From a virus, in IMG/VR virus record IMGVR_UViG_3300021069_000014, positions 1 to 21,020 of that record: DNA of 21,020 bases; one strand, written 5' to 3'. This document shows positions 8,137-15,873 of the stretch, in pieces. The position numbers and the translations under genes were made by a program. Numbering within the stretch: position 1 is the stretch's first letter; the number at the start of each line of letters is the position of its first letter. Below the pieces are notes generated by a model. The model was given only the letters and a program-made list of their open reading frames with translations, did no database searches and was not told where the DNA came from.

Positions 8137-10233
8137 CTAACTCACTGGTGCTTGAGCAGCTTCGCGTTGCCCTAACTCCTGTGCAGTATTGAGTTTCCCG
8201 TATAATTTATTTTTTTCTTCTATCGTGACATTCGGGTTCTGTAGCTCCGCACGAAGCTTCTCGATATCATCTAATTTAACTTTTAAGCTGCCTGTTTTCT
8301 TATCAACTTCTTTCTGCTGGTCATCCAACTGCTGGGAAGTCTCCAATTGCTGGCGCATCTGCATGCGGGCGTATGAGTCCTTTGCTTGTTCTTTGAGCGT
8401 TTCTTGGTGCTGTTTATCTTCCTGCTCTTGCTTATATTGAGTATAGAATCCGAGCATGCTTTGTATCTTCTGCTTTTTGCTTTCAGGCAATGGCATATAC
8501 TCGAGCATAAGTGGCATTGTAATCTCTGGAGGATACTGAACTGTCGCGAACAACTCCTTGAGTTGTAAGAAGTAACGCTCTTGAGCTGTGTCGGATTTCA
8601 TTGCTTCGTCTACTATAACATCAAGTTTCATTTCTCTCATTGATTGCAAAATGCCATCATCGAGTTCCACGTACTGCACATCTTCATCTTTGCCGATTAT
8701 GCGGAGTATTTGCCCCGGCGACATGTAATTCTTTATATACCAGATGGCTTTATATGTTGTATTCTGCCTCCAGAATCTTAACCTATCAAATAGGGGCAAG
8801 CGAGCGACACCGCCCTGTTCGGCTCTGGCAATGACAGCCCTCCCCGATTCTGCGGCGTTTTCCTGTTGCCCCAGTACATTACGTCCGCCCGCATAATCAG
8901 TCATCCTTTGGATACCGAAGTTTACCTCGGTGAATAACTCCGGCTGTATCCTGCCCGCTGGTATTGGGCTAAATGCTTTATGGTCAAGTACCGGTATAAA
9001 TGGCGATGTTTTCGACCATTCATTACGCGCGGTCTCGATGCTATAGCCTTTATAGAGTAAAGAGGGTATAACCGTAACTGCACCTTTTACTGTGGCACCT
9101 AACTGGTAATCTAACTGGGAAAAGGCTCTGTTTACCAAATCCTGTGGGGATATTAAGTTATCTACGAAAGCCCAGTAATCCCCTTTATTGAAATAACTGA
9201 AGCACACATCCCATGGGAAGAATGGCGTTTCTATCTCCTCGTGGGTGATAACCTGGTCGCCTACTATAATCGTTTGGTAGTAATCTCTTTCCATGACCGA
9301 AACAACTGCTACCCTTGGGGAGGCATCAGGATTGACAAGGATTTCCCCGCCTTCTGTATAGCCTTCGATAAGCCCTTCGTAGTAGCTGAGGGCATCCTCG
9401 GGGTCTTCAAACTCCTTCTTTTCGTCCCTTACTTCGTCGGCTACTATATAGGTAGGTTTTAATTCCCACTCATAGTATTCGACAAGAGGCATGAAGTCTT
9501 CGTCTTTGTTCCATTTATGGCTTAACCTTTGGGATTGCGCCAGCCTATGATCGAGAACATTCTGCACATGCGCCCCATAATTATTCGAGGCCCACGTTTC
9601 GCTAATCTTATCAATCGCCCCTTCATGTTCCGGGAACATTTCTTTGCACTCTCTTCTGGTTCTATACTGGACTCTAGCCATCCATCTGGCATCTGAGAGA
9701 TCCATCTTTTGGCTATTAGTATCCCAATATAGTTCATTGATGGGAACTGGCTCAATAGAAGGATACCCGTACTGGATTTCTTCATCTTTCCATCTAATGA
9801 CTGAGGCTCCCGCGGCTCTGATTGTTGCATCTGTAAATACCTCTGTTTCTGTGTACTCAATGGCATTTACCTGTTCATACCATTTAATAATAAAATTAAT
9901 TAATGCTACCCTCTGATCATCGCTCTTTTCACGGGGCATAACCTTGGCATCCATACGTGTCTGCGTCTGTGTCCCGATAAGATGATCGACCTTGCTGAAT
10001 GTTTCATTGAATACGTAGGCTTTCCGGTACTGTCTTTTGTGGGCGATTAGCTCTTCGTCTGTCCACTGACGGCCCATATAATAGTCTAGATTTCTTAGCC
10101 CGATAAGATTTTTCTCGTAAAAGATAGGCCACACATCATCTAGATTCTGTGTAACCCTGTCGAAGATTTCTTCTTTCTTATCTGAGCTTAGGTTTATGGT
10201 ACCGGCACTCGTCGCGAGAATTTGGTTTGCCAT
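8137..10233 (-). CDS. Portal protein (P22-like, 698 aa)
   Basis: Size and position, just behind the large terminase and ahead of scaffold and capsid, fit a P22-type portal (about 700 aa). The N-terminal third has 'NLDYYMGRQWTDEE', 'VDHLIGTQTQTRMDAKVMPRE' and 'YWDTNSQKMDLSDARWMARV', the standard clip/wing region of these portals. Mid-protein 'GDYWAFVDNLISPQDLVNRAFSQLDYQLG' and 'RNVLGQQENAAESGRAVIARAEQGG' are typical of the crown and core. The C-terminal 120 residues form a Gln/Glu-rich coiled coil (barrel-like extension). AGGGAGC precedes ATG 10233. Forms the 12-mer ring at one capsid vertex through which DNA enters and leaves. Confidence 0.85.
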   Translation of the reverse strand: MANQILATSAGTINLSSDKKEEIFDRVTQNLDDVWPIFYEKNLIGLRNLDYYMGRQWTDEELIAHKRQYRKAYVFNETFSKVDHLIGTQTQTRMDAKVMPREKSDDQRVALINFIIKWYEQVNAIEYTETEVFTDATIRAAGASVIRWKDEEIQYGYPSIEPVPINELYWDTNSQKMDLSDARWMARVQYRTRRECKEMFPEHEGAIDKISETWASNNYGAHVQNVLDHRLAQSQRLSHKWNKDEDFMPLVEYYEWELKPTYIVADEVRDEKKEFEDPEDALSYYEGLIEGYTEGGEILVNPDASPRVAVVSVMERDYYQTIIVGDQVITHEEIETPFFPWDVCFSYFNKGDYWAFVDNLISPQDLVNRAFSQLDYQLGATVKGAVTVIPSLLYKGYSIETARNEWSKTSPFIPVLDHKAFSPIPAGRIQPELFTEVNFGIQRMTDYAGGRNVLGQQENAAESGRAVIARAEQGGVARLPLFDRLRFWRQNTTYKAIWYIKNYMSPGQILRIIGKDEDVQYVELDDGILQSMREMKLDVIVDEAMKSDTAQERYFLQLKELFATVQYPPEITMPLMLEYMPLPESKKQKIQSMLGFYTQYKQEQEDKQHQETLKEQAKDSYARMQMRQQLETSQQLDDQQKEVDKKTGSLKVKLDDIEKLRAELQNPNVTIEEKNKLYGKLNTAQELGQREAAQAPVS

Positions 10234-10241
10234 GTTGCTCC

Positions 10242-11681
10242 CTAATATAATGCTTTATCTGAAAATGTGTTTAATCCCAAGAAGTCGTTATATGGGGCTT
10301 GCATCCCCCAATCAGAGTATCTCTTTTCTCTTTCTTCTCTACGCCGTTCTGTTTGTACATATGTGCCCTGCTCTATCTGATCTTCCGTTGTAGGGTATTG
10401 ATACCCGGATACCATAACGTAACGGAGTGCATCGGCAGCATCATCCTGCATTTTCGTATCCATGTCGTTTTTCTTTATCCGAGTGTTAATATCGTACCGT
10501 AAGATTGGCATTGTTTGGATTAATAGCCTACATTCGTTGAATACGCGGAGTTTTGGGCCTCGCCTGTTGTTATGGTGGATCCATTGCTTTAGAACGCGCC
10601 ATCCCTGCACGCGATCGTTTATAGCTGGTTGCAGGTATCTCCCTTTCCGTAGAAATATATCGCTGTCGCTTTCTGCAAAACCATCTTGTGGCTTTTGCTT
10701 ATAGAACATTGCGGGGTCAGCGTATGCCTCAACGTACCCATCTTCTGCCTCCAGCATATTAATCTCATCGGCGTACTGCTCTGTGTTGCCTGTGCAGGTA
10801 TATTCTCTATAGACATAGACCTCTAGTGTCTCCGGGTTTTGCGCCGTCCAAACACATACTGTCGGATGTTTCGTAGACCAACCCAAATCCATTCCAGATT
10901 TCCGAACCCAATTGGAGGGGATATCAAATGGTTCCACCACGTGTATATCGGGGTTCCATTCCTCGAAAAACTGACCCTCGAAAATCCCCCACCTCCCTTC
11001 TAACCAGGCGAGGCGCAGGTGTTCGGGCAGGCCCTCGAGGGTTTCCCTGTAGTCTGCTGTAACATGCGGATTATCGTAGACATTTGCAGGTATAAAGATG
11101 TACTTCGCTTTGTGTTTGAGTTCGTAACTTTCCCATTCTTTATATATCGGATTAACGAATCTTGTCTGGAAATAGACATCCGATATACCGCCCGGGTTCC
11201 CTGTTTGGAGAACGGTTGGTATAAAGGTATTCGCCAATGCTGAACGTAATGAACCCGTTAGCTTATGGATTGTCATTACGTCAAAGTTTGGTGCTTCATC
11301 TATAATCATAAATTGGTATTCAATACCCTGAATTTTCTTGGCGGCTTTCGGTGAGTCGCAGGCTTTGAATATTAATTTAGAGCCATTTTTGAAGGTAGCA
11401 GTCTTTGTCTTGTCTTTGTAGATATAACCAAATGGTTCTTCCGGGTACTTTGTTTGTAGTGGGGAGATGAAGGCTTCTTCAAGCTCTCCGTATGTTTCAC
11501 GGATTGCCACGCATTTTAGTTTGGGGAATTGGAGGCATGCCGATACTGCGGCATATAGGGCGAAGGCTGATTTACCACCACCGCGCGCTCCACCGTAGAA
11601 GATTCTGCCCCCTTTGCCTACATATTTGAAGGCTTCGCGCTGTTTCTCCGTCGGTATAAAATAATCATTAATACTAGGCAT
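10242..11681 (-). CDS. terL: Terminase large subunit (packaging ATPase-nuclease)
   Basis: 479 residues. Walker A is GGARGGGKS at residues 30-38, Walker B is MIIDEA at 125-130 with its catalytic Glu at 129, and a coupling motif TGNPGG occurs at 160-165. The C-terminal nuclease shows the three expected acidic clusters: SGMDLGW (Asp265), AYADPAMF, and QDDAADALRY near the end. It translocates genomic DNA into the prohead and cuts concatemers. It follows the presumed small subunit with a TAATG overlap of one base, and the portal starts eight bases later. Length is on the normal to compact side of the family. Confidence 0.92.
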   Translation of the reverse strand: MPSINDYFIPTEKQREAFKYVGKGGRIFYGGARGGGKSAFALYAAVSACLQFPKLKCVAIRETYGELEEAFISPLQTKYPEEPFGYIYKDKTKTATFKNGSKLIFKACDSPKAAKKIQGIEYQFMIIDEAPNFDVMTIHKLTGSLRSALANTFIPTVLQTGNPGGISDVYFQTRFVNPIYKEWESYELKHKAKYIFIPANVYDNPHVTADYRETLEGLPEHLRLAWLEGRWGIFEGQFFEEWNPDIHVVEPFDIPSNWVRKSGMDLGWSTKHPTVCVWTAQNPETLEVYVYREYTCTGNTEQYADEINMLEAEDGYVEAYADPAMFYKQKPQDGFAESDSDIFLRKGRYLQPAINDRVQGWRVLKQWIHHNNRRGPKLRVFNECRLLIQTMPILRYDINTRIKKNDMDTKMQDDAADALRYVMVSGYQYPTTEDQIEQGTYVQTERRREEREKRYSDWGMQAPYNDFLGLNTFSDKALY

Positions 11682-11995
11682 TATATCCTCAAATCATCTG
11701 GTATCTGCATTGAGTTGTCTTCTTTAGACCGCTCTCTCTCTTTCCGCACATCTACCAATTTCCCAAGGCTCAATATGGCATTAAACGCCTTTATCTTGTC
11801 CGATGGGTATATCGTAATCTTCACGCCAGATTCAGTCTCATATTCATCCGTATCCATGATATTTGTCATTTTTTTCATGCCACGGAGGATAGCTATATCG
11901 GCATGGTGCTCGAGCACTGCCAAATCTGCTTTTTCTGGTATCAATTCTGCGAGTTGTTGCCGCTGGTTGTTGATACTTTTTATTAAATCAGGCAT
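11681..11995 (-). CDS. Probable terminase small subunit (104 aa)
   Basis: Identified mainly by position: first gene of the late operon, one-base overlap with TerL. It is charged and helical, with Ile/Leu heptads around residues 5-45 and a C-terminal 'LVDVRKERERSKEDNS' helix. I see no classical helix-turn-helix typical of many small terminases, so it could be another packaging factor. A purine-rich AAGGGG lies before the ATG at 11995. The promoter 12028-12056 sits just upstream. Confidence 0.5.
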   Translation of the reverse strand: MPDLIKSINNQRQQLAELIPEKADLAVLEHHADIAILRGMKKMTNIMDTDEYETESGVKITIYPSDKIKAFNAILSLGKLVDVRKERERSKEDNSMQIPDDLRI

Positions 11996-12027
11996 ATTAA
12001 CCCCTTATTCCTAAAAAAGTTATGTTA

Positions 12028-12056
12028 AAAATAAGAATGATTTTGTTTTTATGCAA
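12028..12056 (-). promoter_or_regulatory. Sigma70-like promoter of the late operon
   Basis: On the minus strand TTGCAT (12056-12051) and TATTTT (12033-12028) are separated by exactly 17 bases, in a region of very high A+T. The start codon of the small terminase candidate is about 33 bases downstream. No repeated operator was found in it. The same 108-bp gap must also hold the promoter of the divergent plus-strand gene, for which I see only a TATAAA at 12073-12078. Confidence 0.45.
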
Positions 12057-12103
12057 ATTCTTTTTAATTTTGTATAAATTATTGAATATATGGGCGGTAT
12101 GGT

Positions 12104-12838
12104 ATGGGACTTCACATCGATACAGATGAATTTATCACATTCGCATTGCGAAGTAATATAATGATCAAGGAGTTAGTAGAATATGATAAAAAACGGGCAC
12201 ATAATTGCAGAAAAAGGCTTCTGAATTATTGCTTAGAGGGCGAGAAAACTCTTTGGCGTCTCAAGAAGGTATTGCGGCTTACCCGGAGTTTCAGGAGTGC
12301 GCACCACAAGATATACGATCTCCAAAAGGTTGGTGCTGAAGAAGTGTTCGGGGGCTTTACCGCGAATGATATAAGCGACCCGCGCGCTCCATACGCTATT
12401 ATCTTTGTCGGGTTCCAGGCGTTAATGCAGCGTTTGATCTCTTCTATTTACGCCGATGGCAAAGAGGTGGTATTATATTTGGCTAATTTATTTGATGCTC
12501 CCGGCCGGGAGAATAAGACCTTCTGGAAAGATGCTCATACTTATGGCAGAGCCATTGATGTCTTGATAGAGGGTTATAACGCAGAGGAAAGTTACCTATA
12601 CATAGAGACCATGCTAGAAAAACTCGGCATAAACGTTTATCTTGTTGAATATGCCGATTATGTTCATATACAATACTCTAACCGTAGGGATCCTATTCAC
12701 CACAGGATTAATGTATTGCGCCGTCCCTGTGCTACCTTCTACAACGATTTAGAGTACGTCAGTTCCCGTAAGCGTCGCGGAGTCGCTGGTAGCGGTGTAC
12801 TTGATAGCGAAGTTGGCACTATCGAGAGTCAGGAGTAA
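12104..12838 (+). CDS. M15-like peptidoglycan peptidase, candidate endolysin
   Basis: The only plus-strand gene longer than 100 codons that I accept. The central part has the VanX/M15 metal-site pattern: His145 followed by seven residues to Asp152 in HTYGRAID, and later Asp185-Tyr-Val-His188-Ile in DYVHIQ. In M15 peptidases these are the two zinc ligands, the third histidine and a nearby acidic residue, so a D-Ala-D-Ala or L-Ala-D-Glu type cleaving enzyme is likely. The N-terminus is Lys/Arg-rich and helical, without a signal peptide, so release would need a holin not seen here. Start ATG 12104 has a poor GGGCGG site. The last 30 codons run antisense to the 69-aa gene. Confidence 0.6.
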   Translation: MGLHIDTDEFITFALRSNIMIKELVEYDKKRAHNCRKRLLNYCLEGEKTLWRLKKVLRLTRSFRSAHHKIYDLQKVGAEEVFGGFTANDISDPRAPYAIIFVGFQALMQRLISSIYADGKEVVLYLANLFDAPGRENKTFWKDAHTYGRAIDVLIEGYNAEESYLYIETMLEKLGINVYLVEYADYVHIQYSNRRDPIHHRINVLRRPCATFYNDLEYVSSRKRRGVAGSGVLDSEVGTIESQE

Positions 12839-12958
12839 TCCTGCTGCCGTATGAAGAATCCAATCGTCTGTAACTAAAGAGCCTAGTACGCCATAGTCCC
12901 CAGCCAGGTCTGTTTGATAGGCATCGACTACTACTGTTTTTTTGGCATATCTTGCCAT
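12749..12958 (-). CDS. Small phage protein of the KTVVVDAYQ type (69 aa)
   Basis: Starts 'MARYAKKTVVVDAYQ' and contains 'AGDYGVLGSLVTDDWILHT'. This resembles small phage proteins that open with a 'Y.KKPV.V.A.Q' strand and carry a later 'GDW.(V/I)' strand, a short beta-sheet domain of unknown function. AGGGGG lies five to ten bases before ATG 12958. The first 40 codons are outside any other gene, which argues for a real gene. Codons 40-69 overlap the tail of the M15-like gene head-on. It lies just downstream of a terminator and palindrome, so it may be its own small transcription unit. Confidence 0.55.
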   Translation of the reverse strand: MARYAKKTVVVDAYQTDLAGDYGVLGSLVTDDWILHTAAGLLLTLDSANFAIKYTATSDSATLTGTDVL

Positions 12959-12979
12959 AGAATACCCCCTATATGTAAG

Positions 12980-12991
12980 TGTTAGCTAACA
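12980..12991. promoter_or_regulatory. 12-bp palindrome TGTTAGCTAACA (operator-like)
   Basis: Perfect inverted repeat 22 bases upstream of the 69-aa gene's ATG, in the 200-bp non-coding stretch that separates the early operon from it. Its spacing would place it in or just after a promoter. No matching second copy was noticed in the window. Repressor binding is inferred only from symmetry and place. Confidence 0.35.
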
Positions 12992-13025
12992 TACAAAGAT
13001 ACGAAAGATTGTTGGGGATTGCAAT

Positions 13026-13051
13026 AAAAAAAAACAGGAGGGAGACCTCCT
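13026..13051 (-). terminator. Rho-independent terminator of the early/replication operon
   Basis: On the minus strand AGGAGG-TCTC-CCTCCT forms a six-base-pair hairpin followed by G and nine T residues. It lies 110 bases after the methyltransferase stop, so it would end transcription of the replication module. The stem happens to contain the AGGAGG core of a ribosome binding site; in RNA it would be sequestered. Confidence 0.75.
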
Positions 13052-13069
13052 ATTCGTCTAGGTGAAGTA

Positions 13070-13150
13070 ATGGAAGAGCTGGGCCTTATTGTAACCGAGT
13101 TACCCAGAAGCGGTATAGAATCAACCAAGTTTTTAACGATACAAACTTAA
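13070..13150 (+). CDS. Possible plus-strand small ORF (26 codons)
   Basis: ATG 13070 has AGGTG five bases upstream. The reading frame encodes 'MEELGLIVTELPRSGIESTK' and closes at TAA 13150. The frame is open upstream back to 13028 and reads 'GGRPPIRLGEV' before the ATG, so it looks protein-like over about 40 codons, perhaps the remnant of a longer gene. It runs opposite to the terminator. No homologue is known to me. The non-coding explanation (structured RNA: CTGGG 13079-13083 can pair with CCCAG 13103-13107) is equally open. Confidence 0.25.
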   Translation: MEELGLIVTELPRSGIESTKFLTIQT

Positions 13151-13161
13151 TCAACTTTTCT

Positions 13162-13830
13162 TTAATTAGCAAATAGTTGCAGATTATTTTCTTCGTTACC
13201 TACTACATCTTTCGCATTATCAAAATAAATTAATTCTGTCTCGCATCCTATAAAGCTCCGTTGCAATTTTACAGCTGCGACTCCGGTACTGCCAGAACCC
13301 ATAAATGGATCCAGTATGATATCCCCTTCTTTGCTGCATAGCGATAACAGCATCCCTAAAAGCGGTATTGGTTTTTGATGCGGGTGCATGGGGCGTCCCG
13401 CTTCCCGCGCGTATCTAAATACATTACCTCTAAAGAAATTCTGCTTCGCATCCCCCTTTTTGAGCACCACAATTTGCTCGTATTGTTCAGCAAGCCCACC
13501 GCCGGATAGACCTGCATTTTTCTTATCCCAAACGCCAACCGTCCGGATTGTAAATCCGGCCCGGATTACTGCTTCTGCCAATATTGGATATGTTCTCCAT
13601 TGCCAGAACATAACGCAATGGCTTTTATCTGCTAGCACACGGTAGGCTTCATGGGCCCACTCATCTAACCAATCCAGGTTATCATCATTCTTAATAACCC
13701 GTGTCCCGAGTTGTCCTCGTCCGTATTCCAGATTTTGCCCAAATGGCGGATCGGTTAAAATCATATTGACATACTTATCGGGTATCGTCTCCATCTTGTC
13801 GAGACAGTTCCCAAGATATAATTCTACCAT
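13162..13830 (-). CDS. DNA methyltransferase, beta class (N6-A or N4-C)
   Basis: 222 residues. The catalytic motif IV is DPPF at residues 27-30, and the SAM-binding motif I FMGSGS is at 176-181. The order IV then I marks the beta class (N6-adenine or N4-cytosine). A small recognition segment lies in between. No restriction nuclease gene is next to it, so it is a solitary enzyme, likely modifying phage DNA to resist host restriction or to influence replication. GGAG precedes ATG 13830 by eight bases. It is the last gene of the replication operon before the terminator. Confidence 0.85.
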   Translation of the reverse strand: MVELYLGNCLDKMETIPDKYVNMILTDPPFGQNLEYGRGQLGTRVIKNDDNLDWLDEWAHEAYRVLADKSHCVMFWQWRTYPILAEAVIRAGFTIRTVGVWDKKNAGLSGGGLAEQYEQIVVLKKGDAKQNFFRGNVFRYAREAGRPMHPHQKPIPLLGMLLSLCSKEGDIILDPFMGSGSTGVAAVKLQRSFIGCETELIYFDNAKDVVGNEENNLQLFAN

Positions 13831-13845
13831 TTGACCCGCTCCACT

Positions 13846-14049
13846 TTAAAATGGAATATCAGCTGGTTCTGGGTAATCGTTGTTATCTTTCTCTTCCACA
13901 CTAAGCGTCCAATCGGGATGCTTGTCACTTTTTTTGTCATTATTTTTAAATACAAAATATTTAACTCCTTCCTGTGTTTTTCCACTGAGGTACATATCAC
14001 CATTTTTGGTTTTACTTTCATACATACCCGTTAATTTTTTCAATGCCAT
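13846..14049 (-). CDS. Small DUF736-like phage protein (67 aa)
   Basis: Reads 'MALKKLTGMYESKTKNGDMYLSGK', then 'KYFVFKNNDKKSDKHPDWTL', the pattern of short DUF736-like proteins found beside phage replication and DNA-modification genes: a Leu-Thr-Gly start, 'G..YLSG', 'FKN..K', 'PDW.L'. Function is not known. Perfect AGGAGC lies four to five bases before ATG 14049. It sits 16 bases upstream of the methyltransferase. Confidence 0.65.
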   Translation of the reverse strand: MALKKLTGMYESKTKNGDMYLSGKTQEGVKYFVFKNNDKKSDKHPDWTLSVEEKDNNDYPEPADIPF

Positions 14050-14081
14050 GCGTGCTCCTAATAGTTAGTTAATTTATGTTC

Positions 14082-14444
14082 CTACTCCAGCGTATTATGC
14101 AAGAGGTAGTTCGCTAATTTTAATCCTTCGTGCCGGATTATCGGCTGGATTTCCGGCGGTAATTCCAGCATCGTTTTCGCCTCCACGAATTTTTCCATTA
14201 GTTCTCTCCGGTGTCGGTACAACGTCCTAGTGCCATCTCTATTGTTTATACCACTTAATTCATTTAGAATGAATAGGTTAATGAATCTAGTTAAGATATC
14301 ATGTAAGCCTTCTTCCGTAAGTATTAACAATTTCTTGGCGTTAAAGTACAGTTCTATGTCGTCATAGTCGAATTTCTGCTCGATTGGGAGTTCGTTGTGG
14401 ATCTCCCCCAAATTTTCCTTGTAAAGTTTTCTTTCGATTTCCAT
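14082..14444 (-). CDS. Hypothetical replication-operon protein (120 aa)
   Basis: Start moved from an upstream GTG (14480) or ATG (14468) to ATG 14444, because AGGAGAG lies close before it. All-helical, rich in Leu, Glu and Lys; 'LTEEGLHDILTRFINLFILNELS' is a likely amphipathic helix, followed by 'TRTLYRHRRELMEKFVEA'. No enzyme motif. It is placed between the helicase and the DUF736-like gene, so a helicase loader or ssDNA-related accessory is conceivable but unproven. Between 14445 and 14550 there is a possible hairpin (TTACCC/GGGTAA) and a basic 44-codon frame starting at about 14500; I list neither. Confidence 0.55.
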   Translation of the reverse strand: MEIERKLYKENLGEIHNELPIEQKFDYDDIELYFNAKKLLILTEEGLHDILTRFINLFILNELSGINNRDGTRTLYRHRRELMEKFVEAKTMLELPPEIQPIIRHEGLKLANYLLHNTLE

Positions 14445-14550
14445 GTTCTCTCCTGAGTTTATAAACATTGTTTTTGCCACCTGGCTTGCCCGCCATTCAA
14501 TTTTTACCCCCTAGTCCATAGTTTGGTTAGGGTAAGGGGATTTCCGTTGC

Positions 14551-15873
14551 TTAAAACGGGTCTTCTGAGTATTTTCTAGATTGGAAATGAGCCAGCTGGG
14601 TATTGTACTCAACGACCACTTTCCCTGTCCCTGTATTTCTTCCCTTCGCAACATTAAGCTCTGCCTTATTCTGCGTCAATTCCCCATCCTCAAATGTTGC
14701 AGTACCGTAGTATTCTGGGCGGTAAATCAATACGACCGTGTCTGCGTCATTCTCTAGCGATCCCGAATCTCTTAAATCTGAAAGCATTGGTCGGTTAGAA
14801 GCCCGGGTTTCTGTTCCCCGGTTGAGCTGGGTAAGGAGAACCACGGGGATGTCTAAATCCTTTGCCATAGCCTTCAAACTCGTTGAAATTATACCCACTT
14901 CCCTCTCTTTTTTGTCCAGAGATTTCACGGGTTTGATGTGTGAGAGTTGGTCGATGAACACGATTTCTACCTTGTGTCTCCGGATGTAATCCCTGCAAAG
15001 CGCCTTTATTTCACCGACTGTCATTCCACTCCTATCGTTGATGTACAATGGTAGCTCTTTTAGCTCACCCAGATACTTGAAGATCTCGCTTGTCTCATAA
15101 TCGCTGATCTGCCCGGTACGCAAACGTTTGGAATCTATCCCGTTATTGAAGCCGATAAGCCTGTCGTATATTGCGGTTGCGCTCATTTCCATAGTGAAGA
15201 ACGCCACTGGCACTTTGTGTCTGGCCATATTATTAGCGATTGTTAGCCCCAACCCTGTCTTACCCATAGATGGCCTGCCAGCTATCAGCACCAGGTCTTG
15301 TTTGGCGAATCCACTGGTTACTGCATCCAATTCGCGGATGTAGGTGTAGTAGGGCTTAATTAAACCAGATTTACGTTTCTCGATCAGGTCCACAACATCG
15401 CTGGTGTGGGCATCTTTGTCCTGGCGTTTCATACCCCTATCGACCAATTTCTCCATCTGGGTAAGATGGTTATCGATAGTGTCAAACACATCTTCGCTAG
15501 AATCGATCTTGTGTATCAGCGCTTTCCCTTGCTTTACAGCTTCGCGCTTGTAGTAGAACTCCATCAGTTGCCGTAAGTAGTGTTCAAAATTATGCGTAAC
15601 CATTACGTCAGCTGTGTAGGAGAGGATTGCGTGTGTGCCACCGCAGGCTTCGAGCAGTCCGCGGTTAGCCAATTCTGTTACCAGGTTGATGGTATTCACC
15701 GACCCGGCTTCGTCATAGACCTCGAGCATCATGCTCACCACCAGGTTTGTATTATCCAGGTAGAAGATGTTCTTATCTCCCTTGTATTCCAAGAAGATAG
15801 GTATATGGTGATTGTTGAATAACAATGTCCCGATGATCTGGTTTTCAAGAATTTCGTTAGTGTGCTGGTTCAT
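14551..15873 (-). CDS. dnaB: Replicative DNA helicase, DnaB type
   Basis: 440 residues from ATG 15873 (a TTG at 15891 is open in frame but has no ribosome site). Residues 1-105 match the DnaB N-terminal helical domain ('ENQIIGTLLFNNHHI'). The RecA core has Walker A GRPSMGKT at 199-206, Walker B 'VEIVFIDQLSHI', the H3 region 'VVLLTQLNRGTE', and the arginine-finger region 'DLRDSGSLENDADTVVLIYRPEYYG'. It forms the hexamer that unwinds the phage fork. Its start overlaps the end of the initiator-like gene by 17 bp, indicating coupling with that gene. Confidence 0.92.
   Translation of the reverse strand: MNQHTNEILENQIIGTLLFNNHHIPIFLEYKGDKNIFYLDNTNLVVSMMLEVYDEAGSVNTINLVTELANRGLLEACGGTHAILSYTADVMVTHNFEHYLRQLMEFYYKREAVKQGKALIHKIDSSEDVFDTIDNHLTQMEKLVDRGMKRQDKDAHTSDVVDLIEKRKSGLIKPYYTYIRELDAVTSGFAKQDLVLIAGRPSMGKTGLGLTIANNMARHKVPVAFFTMEMSATAIYDRLIGFNNGIDSKRLRTGQISDYETSEIFKYLGELKELPLYINDRSGMTVGEIKALCRDYIRRHKVEIVFIDQLSHIKPVKSLDKKEREVGIISTSLKAMAKDLDIPVVLLTQLNRGTETRASNRPMLSDLRDSGSLENDADTVVLIYRPEYYGTATFEDGELTQNKAELNVAKGRNTGTGKVVVEYNTQLAHFQSRKYSEDPF

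Noticed and set aside
13055-13140. tRNA-like or CRISPR-like structure
   Set aside because: Only short hairpins (GTAAC/GTTAC, CTGGG/CCCAG); no cloverleaf, acceptor stem or repeated spacers.
14456-14500. Basic 44-codon minus frame starting about 14500 in front of the 120-aa gene
   Set aside because: It has an open frame and a distant AGGGGG, but overlaps heavily with the well-supported 120-aa gene and has low-complexity basic content; not enough support.
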